Positions 50,717 through 60,001 of a DNA stretch of 64,000 nucleotides are shown here, piece by piece. The stretch lies in the NCBI RefSeq assembly GCF_048323755.1, contig NZ_JBLWFS010000002.1:124001-188000 (forward strand), written 5' to 3'. The notes under the pieces are model-generated. The model saw nothing but the letters and a program-made list of their open reading frames with translations. It had not been told where the DNA came from and did no database searches. The position numbers and the translations under genes are program-made. Positions within the stretch are counted from its first letter, which is position 1, and each line of letters opens with the position of its first letter. The DNA comes from Alkalihalobacterium sp048323755 (GTDB lineage Bacteria; Bacillota; Bacilli; Bacillales; Bacillaceae_F).

Positions 50717-52705
50717 ATGCCAAACAAAAGACCAATCACAAGTGAGGATCTGTTTAAAATTTCGAACGTCGGTGAAGCTCAAATTTCTCCATGCAACGGA
50801 AAGTTTGTATTTGTAAAAACAACAATTGATGAAGATCAAGAGTACCGTTCTCACCTTCATTTCCAACGTTTAGATGAAGCTTCTAGTGTACAGTGGACAT
50901 TCGGAAAAGTACGCGATCACTCTCCATGCTTTTCTCCAGATGGAAAGAAACTCGCTTTTGTTTCGAATCGTTCAGGTAAATCACAAATTTGGGTCATCTC
51001 TACTGAAGGTGGAGAGCCACAACAAGTAACCCAAAGTAAAAATGGTGCATCACACCCAGTTTGGTCACCGTGTGGTACACAATTACTTTTTAAAACGTCA
51101 TTAAAACAAGGTCAAGATGAAAGTGTCTTTGATCAAGAGGAAAAGAAAAAAGAAAACAAAAAATCAGAGCCTCTTGTTATTAATCGCTTAAAATATAAAT
51201 CAGATGGTGCAGGCTTCCATAACGAAACCTATCAACAACTTGCACTTATTCATTTAGAAACAAAAGAAATAACAGAACTTACTTCTGGCCGTTTTAGTTA
51301 TGAACCGAGCTCATGGTCACCAGATGGTAAATCGATCGCCCTTTCAGCAAACTTAACAGACGACGCGGACTTCCAAATCGTTTCCGATCTCTACCTTTTA
51401 CATGTAGAAACGAAAGAGCTTACTTTGTTAACGGATCATAACGGGGTTTACATGAACCCAACATGGTCACCTGATGGACAAACGATTGCTTGTTTTGGTA
51501 ACGAACTTGAATATTTAGGGGCAACCATCAACCAAATTTACACGATTGATATCAGCACGAAAGAAAAGAAATGTATTACAGAAACGTGGGATGTCCATAT
51601 TACAGATGCTGCGATTTCTGACATGCGATCTGGTCATCCAAACCCAGGTCCAATCTGGTCAAAAGATGGTAAAACTCTTTACTTCACTGGTAGTGAAAAT
51701 GGAAATACGAGCCTTTATGCGATTGATGAGAATCATGAAATTACACCTATTTTCGCTGAAGAAGGTCATGTGTATGGTTATACGTTCGATGAAGCTAGAC
51801 AGTTTGCGATTATTGGACTTAGTGATGCTTCCAACCCAGGAGACCTTTACAAAATCGTCCTAGGGGAGAAAAAGAAAACGAGGTTAACGTATATTAATGA
51901 AGGTTTTCTTTCAGAAATCCACCTTTCCATCCCTGAGCCAATTACAGCAAAAGCAAGTGATGGCTGGGAAGTCCATGGGTGGGTAATGAAACCCTATGGC
52001 TTTGAAGAAGGTAAAAAATATCCAATGATCTTAGAAATTCATGGTGGCCCGCATGCTATGTACGCCAACTCATTCTTCCATGAGTTACAACTTTTAGCCG
52101 CTCAAGGTTATGTTGTTCTTTATACGAACCCTCGAGGAAGTCACGGTTACGGCCAAAAGTTTGTGAATGCTTGTCGTGGCGATTATGGTGGAAAAGATTA
52201 TGAAGATCTAATGTCAGCCGTTGATTTTGCGTTAGAAAACTTTGATTACATCGATCAAGACCGCCTAGGCGTAACTGGCGGTAGCTACGGTGGTTTTATG
52301 ACAAACTGGATCGTTGGTCATACGAATCGCTTTAAAGCTGCTGTTACCCAACGTTCGATTTCAAACTGGACGAGTTTTTATGGGGTTAGTGATATTGGTT
52401 ACTTTTTTACGAAATGGGAAATTGGGGCTTGCTTCCAAGAGGATCCAGAAAAACTGTGGTACCACTCTCCACTTCGTTATGTGAAGAACGTTGAAACACC
52501 ATTATTAATTTTGCACGGTGAAAACGACTATCGTTGTCCGATTGAACAAGCCGAGCAACTTTACATTGCCTTAAAGCATCAAAAGAAAGATACGATGTTT
52601 GTTCGTTTTCCAGAATCGAACCATGAGCTTTCACGCAGTGGCCCGCCACATCTTCGCATTGAGCGTTTAAACCATATCGTTAATTGGTTTAATGAAAAAC
52701 TTTAA
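50717..52705 (+). CDS. S9 family serine peptidase (acylaminoacyl-peptidase-like)
   Basis: A 662-residue cytoplasmic prolyl-oligopeptidase-family enzyme. The N-terminal half is a beta-propeller with TolB/WD-like blades (repeated WSPDGK motifs: CFSPDGKKLAFVSNRSGKSQ; SSWSPDGKSIALSA; PTWSPDGQTIACFG). The C-terminal alpha/beta hydrolase has the nucleophile in GGSYGGF, the Asp in LHGENDYRCPIEQAE and the His in SNHELSRSG. It degrades short or N-acylated peptides. No signal peptide. Confidence 0.92.
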   Translation: MPNKRPITSEDLFKISNVGEAQISPCNGKFVFVKTTIDEDQEYRSHLHFQRLDEASSVQWTFGKVRDHSPCFSPDGKKLAFVSNRSGKSQIWVISTEGGEPQQVTQSKNGASHPVWSPCGTQLLFKTSLKQGQDESVFDQEEKKKENKKSEPLVINRLKYKSDGAGFHNETYQQLALIHLETKEITELTSGRFSYEPSSWSPDGKSIALSANLTDDADFQIVSDLYLLHVETKELTLLTDHNGVYMNPTWSPDGQTIACFGNELEYLGATINQIYTIDISTKEKKCITETWDVHITDAAISDMRSGHPNPGPIWSKDGKTLYFTGSENGNTSLYAIDENHEITPIFAEEGHVYGYTFDEARQFAIIGLSDASNPGDLYKIVLGEKKKTRLTYINEGFLSEIHLSIPEPITAKASDGWEVHGWVMKPYGFEEGKKYPMILEIHGGPHAMYANSFFHELQLLAAQGYVVLYTNPRGSHGYGQKFVNACRGDYGGKDYEDLMSAVDFALENFDYIDQDRLGVTGGSYGGFMTNWIVGHTNRFKAAVTQRSISNWTSFYGVSDIGYFFTKWEIGACFQEDPEKLWYHSPLRYVKNVETPLLILHGENDYRCPIEQAEQLYIALKHQKKDTMFVRFPESNHELSRSGPPHLRIERLNHIVNWFNEKL

Positions 52706-52803
52706 TTCATTTAGACAATGAAATGGGATAAAGCGCTCGGCCCAGCCTAATTGCGCTCGAACTAGGTATTCATTCACAAAAATACAATATACGCACATAA
52801 ATC

Positions 52804-52881
52804 AAGCTGACTCAAACAATGGTAACTTCTCATGATTACATTCATTGAGGAGCATAACTTTTATGAGTCAGCTTCTTTTTT
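52804..52881 (+). repeat. Hairpin element, family member 2, with T-tract
   Basis: AAGCTGACTCA (52804-52814) pairs with TGAGTCAGCTT (52864-52874) and the arms between pair partly; CTTTTTTT follows. It ends the peptidase transcript. The right arm GAGGA...TTATGAGTCAGC matches the right arm of the element at 10310-10430. Confidence 0.7.
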
Positions 52882-52919
52882 GGTATGATAAGAATAAAAC
52901 TGTCAAAGAGGTGGAGGAA

Positions 52920-53549
52920 ATGTCTGTAAATTTAGACCAAATCAAGCAACTCCTCGCAAAAAGAGATGCCGGTGTCTTAAAGGATTCACGTGCTTTAAAA
53001 TCAGCAGTATTCGTCCCCATAATTGAAAAGGACCATGAACTTCACATCTTATTTGAAGTCCGCTCCAAACAATTAAGCCGTCAACCCGGTGAAATTTGCT
53101 TTCCTGGTGGAAAAATTGATGTAACGGACCCATCTGAAGAAGAAACAGCGAAACGTGAATTGTGTGAAGAACTAGGACTAACGGACGCTGATATTGCTAC
53201 CATTGCGCCACTAGACGTCTTAGTTACACCATTTCGCGGGACAATCTTCCCGTTTGTTGGTCAAATCTTGTCACCAGAAAAGGTTTCACCGAGTGAACAT
53301 GAAGTTGAAGAAGTATTTACGGTTCCTTTATCCTTTTTACTAGAAACAGAACCGAAAATGTACAATATGAATATTCATTTTGAACCTGATGAAAACTTTC
53401 CATTTGACCGCATTCCGAATCGAGAAGCCTATACGAAACGAACCCATTCGTTTCCAGAGTTTTTTTACTTCTACGATCAGTACGTCATTTGGGGCTTAAC
53501 GGCTCGTATTCTTCAACATTTTATTGAGTTAATTAAATCTGACATTTAA
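52920..53549 (+). CDS. Nudix hydrolase, CoA-pyrophosphatase type
   Basis: A 209-residue Nudix protein. LLFEVRSKQLSRQPGEICFP followed by GGKID is the signature of the CoA diphosphatase (NudL/YeaB) subfamily, and the Nudix box continues ETAKRELCEELGL. These enzymes cut CoA or its derivatives to phosphopantetheine and 3',5'-ADP. ATG at 52920 lies after GAGGTGGAGG. It is convergent with the MFS transporter gene, ending within 4 bp of it. Confidence 0.87.
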   Translation: MSVNLDQIKQLLAKRDAGVLKDSRALKSAVFVPIIEKDHELHILFEVRSKQLSRQPGEICFPGGKIDVTDPSEEETAKRELCEELGLTDADIATIAPLDVLVTPFRGTIFPFVGQILSPEKVSPSEHEVEEVFTVPLSFLLETEPKMYNMNIHFEPDENFPFDRIPNREAYTKRTHSFPEFFYFYDQYVIWGLTARILQHFIELIKSDI

Positions 53550-55048
53550 TTTTCATTCACCTTTTCATCTTGCGGTAAAAAGAAAATTAAAACGAGACTA
53601 ATGAGTGCGAATATGAAAATTCCCCAATACACATAAGATAATGCCTGTGAAAGAGCTTCTTGAATAAATACGACTTCTTGTTCAGACAGTACTTTTCTTT
53701 GTTCGGGACTTAATATAATATTGACGATATCCATATCCAATTCATAGTCAAAAGTTCCTATAACCCCTTCAAGTTGTGACTTTAACTTACTATTTAGAAT
53801 CCCACCTAATAAGGCCACTCCAACTGCGCCTCCTAATGTTCTCATAAACATATTGGAAGCCGTGGCCACACCTCTCTTTTTCCAATCCACATGACTTTGT
53901 ATCGAAACAATAAAAGTTGTCGTTGAAAATCCCATTCCTACCCCAATAAAAAACGAACCAAGGCCTGCCCAAACCGGGTGATGGACGAGCGATAAAGTTA
54001 AATAAAATGTCGATCCTAAAACTAAAGCAAAGCCGCCAATAAGTGCTGCTTTTCTGTACCCAATTTTAAGTAAAAGTTTTCCTGCGATCGTTGATGATAT
54101 CGGCCAGCCAATTGAAATCATCGTTAATGTGAAACCTGCAATTATTGCCGGCTGATTCATGACTCCTTGAACATACGTAGGAAGAAAGGACGATACTGCC
54201 AGCAGCAATGCTCCCGATGCAAATGATGCAATATTTGCAATCACAATTAACGGTGTTCCCCATATATCCATCGACATAATCGGTTCCTGCGCTCGTTTTT
54301 CTTGATAAATAAACGCAATAAAACTAATACCAAATAAACTGATACATAGTATGATAGGTAGTGAAAACCAGTCCCATTGAACCCCGCCTTGAATTAACAC
54401 CATCATTAAAGATCCCACACTTATTAATATTAAGAGCGCTCCGAAATAGTCGACTGCTGGTTTTGTTTTCTCAATATTTTCTTTTAAAAATAATACGATT
54501 AAAAGAACCGCTAGCAAACCGAACGGAATATTCATCCAAAATATCCATGACCAATGGACGTATTGAACAAATACTCCACCTAAAACTGGCCCAAGGATGG
54601 AGGAGATTCCCCAAATACTTGCTAAATAGCCTTGAATGCTGGCTCGTTCTTCTTTTGTGTAGATATCCCCGACAATCGTCGTTGCAATCGGTTGAACTGC
54701 ACCTGCTCCTAGACCTTGAATAAATCTAGCAATAATTAACCATTCCATCGAAGTGGCAAATCCGCACCATATAGACCCAACAAGAAAGATTAGAATTCCA
54801 ATTGAAAAAATAATCTTTCTTCCAAATAAATCAGCTAACTTGCCATAGATCGGGATCGATACAACTTGCATTAGTAGATAACCGCCAAAAACCCAAGTGA
54901 ATAAGCTAAAACCGCCTAACTCTGAAACAATTCCTGGCATGGCAGTAGCGACGATCGTGGCTTCAACGGCTGCCATAAACATTGCCATGATAATCGCAAA
55001 CAAGACAATTGGGCGGTTCGTTGTTTTCCGTCGTAATAACTCTTTCAT
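53546..55048 (-). CDS. MFS exporter, DHA2 (14-helix) type
   Basis: A 500-residue transporter with 14 predicted transmembrane helices, of the EmrB/QacA drug:H+ antiporter group. Motif A is YGKLADLFGRKIIF and motif C is ILGPVLGGVFVQYVHWSWIF (helix 5). ATG at 55048 is taken (MKELLRRKTT); a TTG three codons earlier is open. Palindromes upstream look like TetR-type operators, although no TetR gene is adjacent. The drug or metabolite exported is unknown. Confidence 0.88.
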   Translation of the reverse strand: MKELLRRKTTNRPIVLFAIIMAMFMAAVEATIVATAMPGIVSELGGFSLFTWVFGGYLLMQVVSIPIYGKLADLFGRKIIFSIGILIFLVGSIWCGFATSMEWLIIARFIQGLGAGAVQPIATTIVGDIYTKEERASIQGYLASIWGISSILGPVLGGVFVQYVHWSWIFWMNIPFGLLAVLLIVLFLKENIEKTKPAVDYFGALLILISVGSLMMVLIQGGVQWDWFSLPIILCISLFGISFIAFIYQEKRAQEPIMSMDIWGTPLIVIANIASFASGALLLAVSSFLPTYVQGVMNQPAIIAGFTLTMISIGWPISSTIAGKLLLKIGYRKAALIGGFALVLGSTFYLTLSLVHHPVWAGLGSFFIGVGMGFSTTTFIVSIQSHVDWKKRGVATASNMFMRTLGGAVGVALLGGILNSKLKSQLEGVIGTFDYELDMDIVNIILSPEQRKVLSEQEVVFIQEALSQALSYVYWGIFIFALISLVLIFFLPQDEKVNEN

Positions 55049-55394
55049 GTTTATCAACTCTTTCTAATTATGTAATTTAATGTATAGAAATTCGTATAAA
55101 ATATCAGAAAACTTAAAATTAAATATAATTTTCTTACGATTTAATCTTGAAACAATTCCAAATTTCGTGTAAATTCTAATTAAGTTTACTAATTTTTCTC
55201 TACTTGCGAAAGGGAGGGGGATCCTTTTAACTCATTTTTTCTTCAACTAGTGGAGTTCATTTTCAGAAAACTGACTGGTCGGTCAGCTTTATTTTTAGTT
55301 TGAAGACAGATTGAGTGTTCGTTCAGTTCATCAATGGGTTAGTGAGCTTATGTAAAAATGAAAGCACTTACAAAATGAAGGGGGAGAATTTTTA
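55049..55394. other. Divergent promoter region, MFS exporter/symporter
   Basis: About 345 bp. CTGACTGGTCGGTCAG (55271-55286) is a near-palindrome and TGAGTGTTCGTTCA (55312-55325) a weaker one, both reminiscent of TetR-family operators. GAAAGGGAGGGGGATCC near 55208 is a purine-rich stretch without a following gene. Confidence 0.45.
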
Positions 55395-55673
55395 ATGAGT
55401 GCGTATAAAAAAGAAGTTTGGTTCACAATTATTATGTCAGCAATTTTCCTACTGGCTGGGCATGTCGGCTTTATCTTTTCTATCTTTCCAGTAGAAGGTA
55501 ACTTGTTTGGGTTTCCGATCATGTACATCGTACCAATCTTAATCGGTTGGTTTGGTATTTTCATTTTAACTCTAATTGCAGGTAAAATTGGAAATCACAT
55601 CGATGAAGCAATTGATGAAGAAAATGCTCGTTTAAGTCAAGACACAAATGATAGCCAGAAAGGAGTAAGTTAA
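55395..55673 (+). CDS. Small membrane subunit of a sodium:solute symporter
   Basis: A 92-residue protein with two transmembrane helices (about 9-29 and 42-63) and an acidic C-terminal tail (HIDEAIDEENARL). Small proteins of this kind are commonly encoded just before SSS-family symporters. It ends one base before the symporter ATG, and GGGGGAG precedes its own start, so the two are co-expressed. Confidence 0.8.
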   Translation: MSAYKKEVWFTIIMSAIFLLAGHVGFIFSIFPVEGNLFGFPIMYIVPILIGWFGIFILTLIAGKIGNHIDEAIDEENARLSQDTNDSQKGVS

Positions 55674-55674
55674 G

Positions 55675-57321
55675 ATGGACCAAACATGGCAGTTATCCAA
55701 TCCAATTATAGGTATCGTAATCGTTATCGCAACATTCGTATTATTCTATGCTGTAAGTTATTTTTCCAACCGTGCCAGTAAATCCGTCGAGGACTTATAT
55801 GCCGCTGGCGGTGGTGTAGGACCAGTAACCAATGGTCTTGCAATGGCTTCCACATACATGAGTTTAGCTACATTTTTAGGAGTAACCGGATTAATTCTAA
55901 ATCTCCAAGTTCCATTCGTTATGTTATGGATCCAAATGATTTTAGCTATTCCTTTAATTACAATTATTTATGGAACATCTTTACGTCGTATGGGTGCTTT
56001 CTCACCTACTCACTTCGTCCGTGAACGTTACGGTGTGACTGCATCAATTATCGCTGCATTATTTATGATCTTAGTTTCAATTATGTACGCACTAGGACAA
56101 ATGATCGGTATTGCTGTTACATTTGAAACGTTACTTGGTATTCCTTATATTACTGGACTTATTGTTGGTGGTATTTTAATTGTTGGTTATGTAACCATTG
56201 GTGGTATGAGTGGAGCTACAAACAACGCTGCTATTCAAATGGTTATTATAGCACTAATGTTTATCGTTCCATTAGGAGCAATCATGAAAGCAATGGGCGG
56301 AACTGGTTGGTACTTCCCTCCACTTTTATATGCTGATATGGTTCCTGCAATGTTAGAAGCAATGCCGAGTTTCTTTGATTACCAATACTCTTCAAAATGG
56401 TATTTTGCAATTATTCCTGCATTAACGATTGGTTCTCTTGGATTACCTCACTTAGCGATGCGTATATATACAGCTTCTAGTTTAAAAAGTGCACGTCAAG
56501 CAATGGTATGGTTTGCACTAGTTTTAGGTCTTGTTTTCTCTGCTACTTATGCAATGGGGTTTGCAGGGGTATACTACACACAAATTTCTGGAGTAGAAAT
56601 TTCTTCTGCAGATGCGGATAAACTAACAATTATCTTAAACTTAGTTTACAATCCTGAATGGGTAACTGCACTTGTTATTGCTGGTGCCATCTCTGCTGGT
56701 CTATCTACTTTAAGTGGTAACTTACTAGCAATCGGTGCGTTAATTTCTCAAGATATTGTAACGACACTTAAGCCAAACTTAACAAGTAAATCTAAAGTAC
56801 GCTTAGGGTATATTTCAATTGCAATGGGTGGTTTAGTCAGTGTACTACTAGCTTTTAACCCTCCTGAATTCTTAACGGTAAGTATTCTATGGGCCTTTGG
56901 ATTAGCAGGAGTTACCAATGCCCCACTCATCATGATGGGTGTATGGTGGAAAGAAGCGAACAGATACGGCGCAATGGCAGCATCTGTAGTTGGTGGAATT
57001 CTGTACATCATCGTTTCTCCTTTCGTATTCCCTAACATCGTAGTTAGTGGTCATGCCTTAACAGATGGTATGGGATTATCTGGAGCAATGTTATGTGTAC
57101 CGCTTAGCTTTATTTTACTAATTGTAGTATCATATATTACAAATCGTATCCCAGCTTTACAAAAGAACTTACCTACTAAGGCTGATCACAAGTTAATTGA
57201 ACGTATTCATGGTTGGAACGACGTTAACCCAGCTCGTTACAACAGCACATTTGGAGCATTTTTAATTACTGCAGTAAGTATTGCCATCTTTGTCTGGGCA
57301 CTAATGCCATGGGAATTTTAA
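55675..57321 (+). CDS. Sodium:solute symporter family transporter
   Basis: A 548-residue SSS-family carrier with about 13 transmembrane helices. Family features include SVEDLYAAGGGVGPVTNGLA in the first loop, MASTYMSLATFLG, SLGLPHLAMRIYTA and ISAGLSTLSGNLLAIGALIS. The closest known group is the acetate/short-chain monocarboxylate symporters with a small partner subunit; the true substrate is unproven. If acetate, it would link with the alcohol/aldehyde dehydrogenases of the window. Confidence 0.87.
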   Translation: MDQTWQLSNPIIGIVIVIATFVLFYAVSYFSNRASKSVEDLYAAGGGVGPVTNGLAMASTYMSLATFLGVTGLILNLQVPFVMLWIQMILAIPLITIIYGTSLRRMGAFSPTHFVRERYGVTASIIAALFMILVSIMYALGQMIGIAVTFETLLGIPYITGLIVGGILIVGYVTIGGMSGATNNAAIQMVIIALMFIVPLGAIMKAMGGTGWYFPPLLYADMVPAMLEAMPSFFDYQYSSKWYFAIIPALTIGSLGLPHLAMRIYTASSLKSARQAMVWFALVLGLVFSATYAMGFAGVYYTQISGVEISSADADKLTIILNLVYNPEWVTALVIAGAISAGLSTLSGNLLAIGALISQDIVTTLKPNLTSKSKVRLGYISIAMGGLVSVLLAFNPPEFLTVSILWAFGLAGVTNAPLIMMGVWWKEANRYGAMAASVVGGILYIIVSPFVFPNIVVSGHALTDGMGLSGAMLCVPLSFILLIVVSYITNRIPALQKNLPTKADHKLIERIHGWNDVNPARYNSTFGAFLITAVSIAIFVWALMPWEF

Positions 57322-57338
57322 TTTAGAAAAGTGGCAGG

Positions 57339-57457
57339 TGCCTGCTTATCGGCGACAAGCGCTGGAGGGCCAGCATTAGTGTCCGGGTCTTTGGACACGT
57401 TGATGGACCGAAGCGACCTCGAGCCGATGGCGCCTGCAGCTAGACAGTTAGAAAAGC
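57339..57457. repeat. Dispersed repeat, copy 1
   Basis: About 119 bp almost identical to 57612-57730 (only a few differences, such as GTCCGGG/GTTCGGG and GATGGCG/GATGGTG). The core GACAAGCGCTGGAGGGCCAG also occurs at the window start. It is more GC-rich than its surroundings and non-coding; weak frames within it are not genes. Confidence 0.85.
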
Positions 57458-57611
57458 GGAAGCGCTCGATTAGCGACGTATGGACTGGAGCCCTCCGTAT
57501 GAGATAAAGGAACACGGCGAGTGCAAACGAGCAGATGTTGACTTATCGTAAGGAGGAGAGCGAAGTCCACTAGACGCTGAGCGCTGGAACTAGACAATGA
57601 AAAGCGGAAGG
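57458..57611. repeat. Spacer between dispersed repeats with related sub-units
   Basis: Contains further fragments of the same repeat style, for example AAAGCGGAAGCGCTCGATTAG near 57453 and GAGCGCTGGAACTAGAC near 57580, so the entire 57.3-57.7 kb gap is repeat-derived. No gene. Confidence 0.6.
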
Positions 57612-57730
57612 CGCCTGCTTATCGGCGACAAGCGCTGGAGGGCCAGCATTAGTGTTCGGGTCTTTGGACACGTTGATGGACCGAAGCGACCTCGAGCCGA
57701 TGGTGCCTGCAGCTAGACAGATAGAAAAGC
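57612..57730. repeat. Dispersed repeat, copy 2
   Basis: Direct repeat of copy 1 at a distance of 273 bp. Both copies end in CAGCTAGACAG followed by TAGAAAAGC. Confidence 0.85.
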
Positions 57731-57764
57731 TACAACAAACAATGATATAAATGAGGGGATATTT

Positions 57765-58337
57765 ATGACAGGGTTGATACTTTATATTCGCACCATTCTA
57801 CTAAACAATGAAGCTATAGCTGAACTAACGACTTCTCCAAAATGGAATATATGGGGTCACCTTGTAAGTATCCTGTTAGGGGTTATTTATGGCTTTATCT
57901 CTATTCAGCAGAATATAGACTATATTTCCAGCTTTGAAGCTGACTTTTTAAGAGATATTGTCGTACCTGGATTTTTCATCCTCGCTGGAATTATTATGGT
58001 TTTTCTGACGAGAGTTGCGCTTTCTCTATTATTGTGGGCAGCCTCTCGCGGATTTGGTGGACCAGGCTTACTAGGACAGCTTTTCCGCCTTTCAGCTGGT
58101 GCCCTCATCCCTTCTATTCTAGCGATGCCAGGTTTTATTGCTGACAGCGTCGATGCGACGGTTCCATTCATCGCAGTGATAGGTGTTATAATAGGGATTG
58201 CTTGGATGTACATGACATGTGTAAAGATCGTGCTTGTTACGCAAAAGTTTGTACCATGGAAAGCATATACATCCGTACTCGTAATCTTTATCTTCTTTAT
58301 TAGTATCTACTACATCGTTACGCCACCAGCAACATAA
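57765..58337 (+). CDS. Yip1-like multi-pass membrane protein
   Basis: A 190-residue integral membrane protein with about five transmembrane helices. The layout (soluble start, then helices with GFGGPGLLGQLFRLSAGALIP, a basic-polar turn typical of Yip1-domain proteins) suggests the Yip1/YufK-like group, but I cannot name a function. GAGGGG lies upstream of the ATG and a terminator follows the stop codon. Confidence 0.65.
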   Translation: MTGLILYIRTILLNNEAIAELTTSPKWNIWGHLVSILLGVIYGFISIQQNIDYISSFEADFLRDIVVPGFFILAGIIMVFLTRVALSLLLWAASRGFGGPGLLGQLFRLSAGALIPSILAMPGFIADSVDATVPFIAVIGVIIGIAWMYMTCVKIVLVTQKFVPWKAYTSVLVIFIFFISIYYIVTPPAT

Positions 58338-58345
58338 ACAACCGT

Positions 58346-58398
58346 GTACCAGGTTATCCTTTAGCCCACTAAAGGTACCTGGTACCTCTTTATTTTTT
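58346..58398 (+). terminator. Terminator after the Yip1-like gene
   Basis: GTACCAGG...TCCTTTAG pairs with CTAAAGG...CCTGGTAC (58346-58385), with a 2-nt bulge, followed by CTCTTTATTTTTT. Confidence 0.85.
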
Positions 58399-58422
58399 AT
58401 ATACCACCTTTTATGTAGCAAA

Positions 58423-58452
58423 GAAGAGGATGACCTGATTGTCATCCTCTTC
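58423..58452. terminator. Terminator downstream of yrhC
   Basis: GAAGAGGATGAC (58423-58434) pairs exactly with GTCATCCTCTTC (58441-58452) between convergent genes. Confidence 0.82.
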
Positions 58453-58476
58453 TCCATTTATATATATCATATATTA

Positions 58477-58725
58477 TTATTGTCCGAGCTCTTCGTTATC
58501 TAGTTGGTTGCGATAGCGCATCGCTTTTCGGTGAAAAATCAATGCCATCACTAACGATAACACAGTCCCCACCATCATATATTCAACATAATTTCCAGTT
58601 AAAGGAACATCGTTTGGAATAATGATGCCAAGAAACATAAATATACTTAAGGACAATAAAATAAAACCAAATCGCTTATAGTCTTCTATTTTTCCTTTAA
58701 TTTCACGAATTTTCTTATCATCCAT
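58477..58725 (-). CDS. yrhC: YrhC-like membrane protein
   Basis: An 82-residue protein with a charged N-terminus (DDKKIREIKGKIEDYKRFG) and two transmembrane helices. It resembles B. subtilis YrhC, which is encoded in the mtnN-mccA-mccB neighbourhood and whose function is unknown. Here mccA and mccB do not lie between mtnN and yrhC. AGGGAGG is 9 nt before the ATG at 58725. Confidence 0.75.
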   Translation of the reverse strand: MDDKKIREIKGKIEDYKRFGFILLSLSIFMFLGIIIPNDVPLTGNYVEYMMVGTVLSLVMALIFHRKAMRYRNQLDNEELGQ

Positions 58726-58882
58726 GTTTACATTCCTCCCTATTAACACTCTTCTATTCTAGCATAGAATGGTGTATACAAGGGGATGTAACTGTTGTTA
58801 CTAGAGGGAATATATAGGATATGAGCCGTTCAAGAACTGTTGGTGCTCGCTAGTTTTTATACTACCTGTAACACTCCGCTCT

Positions 58883-59578
58883 TTACTTTTTCAACTCATC
58901 TACAATGAGTAAAACAAGCTTTGCAGAATTAACGGATGCCGTTTCCAAAAATTGATCATATGAAACTTTAGCATCACTACCCGCAATATCAGAAAGTGAA
59001 CGTATGATAACAAATGGACAATCAAATTGATGACAAACTTGTGCAATGGCTCCTGCTTCCATCTCGGCACAATACGGGTTATCAAAACGTGCTTTTAAAT
59101 CCTCTACACGAGCATGGTCGCTCATAAACGAATCGCCAGATACGATTAGTCCTTTTACAGAATGAACCCCAACGTCATTCGCTGCTTCTTCTGCAATAGC
59201 TACTAATTTTTCATTTGGAGAATAATAAGCTGGCATTCTTGGGACCTGTCCAAATTCATACCCAAATACAGTAGCATCAACGTCGTTATATCGGACTTCC
59301 GTAGAGATGACGATATCTCCAACTTTTAATCCTTCATGAAACCCGCCTGCAGACCCCGTATTAATGATCTTTTCAACATTATATAATTGAATAAGCAATG
59401 TTGTTCCGATTGCTGCATTCACTTTTCCGATTCCTGACTTTAATAGGACGACGTCAAGACCATTTAAATTCCCCGCGTGAAATTCACAGCCTGCAATTGA
59501 TTGATCGACTCGATTGTCTAATTTACTTTTTAATAATTCTACTTCTTCATCCATCGCACCAATTATTCCAATTTTCAT
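58883..59578 (-). CDS. mtnN: 5'-methylthioadenosine/S-adenosylhomocysteine nucleosidase
   Basis: Removes adenine from methylthioadenosine and S-adenosylhomocysteine, recycling by-products of methylation and polyamine synthesis. The 231-residue protein has the family start IGIIGAMDEEVELL, the catalytic region IINTGSAGGFHEGLKVGDIV, the substrate segment CAEMEAGAIAQVCHQF and IIRSLSDIAGSDA with the catalytic Asp. GGAAG precedes the ATG. It diverges from yrzA as in related Bacillaceae. Confidence 0.95.
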   Translation of the reverse strand: MKIGIIGAMDEEVELLKSKLDNRVDQSIAGCEFHAGNLNGLDVVLLKSGIGKVNAAIGTTLLIQLYNVEKIINTGSAGGFHEGLKVGDIVISTEVRYNDVDATVFGYEFGQVPRMPAYYSPNEKLVAIAEEAANDVGVHSVKGLIVSGDSFMSDHARVEDLKARFDNPYCAEMEAGAIAQVCHQFDCPFVIIRSLSDIAGSDAKVSYDQFLETASVNSAKLVLLIVDELKK

Positions 59579-59701
59579 GTCTATCTTCCTTTCATTTGCA
59601 ACTTTTACTTCAACATTTTTCCATATAAAACAGTAAAGTATACAATCTCCATAGTTCTTGGTATATTATAACTGAAATTTGATAAAAAGGGAGAAATAAC
59701 G

Positions 59702-59911
59702 ATGCAAATTCATTTAGATACGATTGAAGATAAAGTCGAATGTTTCGAAGCTCGTAGCTTAAAACAGTTAGAAAAGCAAATAAATGAACAAATTGATAAT
59801 AATAAGGTCCTCTTGTTACAAGTTCATCATGTTCAGCATAACGTACACATTGACCAAAAAACTTCTTTACCAATTTATTCAGCAGTCGTTCATTTTAAAG
59901 CGAAAAAATAG
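59702..59911 (+). CDS. yrzA: YrzA-like DUF2536 protein
   Basis: A 69-residue protein resembling B. subtilis YrzA (DUF2536): IHLDTIEDKVECFEARSLKQ at the start and a beta-type C-terminus PIYSAVVHFKAKK. No known function. GGGAG precedes the ATG; a strong hairpin follows. The position between mtnN and yrrS is conserved. Confidence 0.8.
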   Translation: MQIHLDTIEDKVECFEARSLKQLEKQINEQIDNNKVLLLQVHHVQHNVHIDQKTSLPIYSAVVHFKAKK

Positions 59912-59934
59912 ATCGACATCCCAAGCTAAATGAA

Positions 59935-59970
59935 AAAGGCTCCACACCATCATAAGAATGGGGAGCCTTT
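59935..59970. terminator. Terminator yrzA/yrrS
   Basis: AAAGGCTCC (59935-59943) pairs with GGAGCCTTT (59962-59970) between convergent genes, with T residues after and A residues before. Confidence 0.85.
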
Positions 59971-60001
59971 ATTTATAGTAAGCTATTAAAATCTGTTTGT
60001 T

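Noticed and set aside
57318..57515. Minus-strand 65-codon frame
   Set aside because: Lies within the dispersed repeat, no start signal, no family resemblance.
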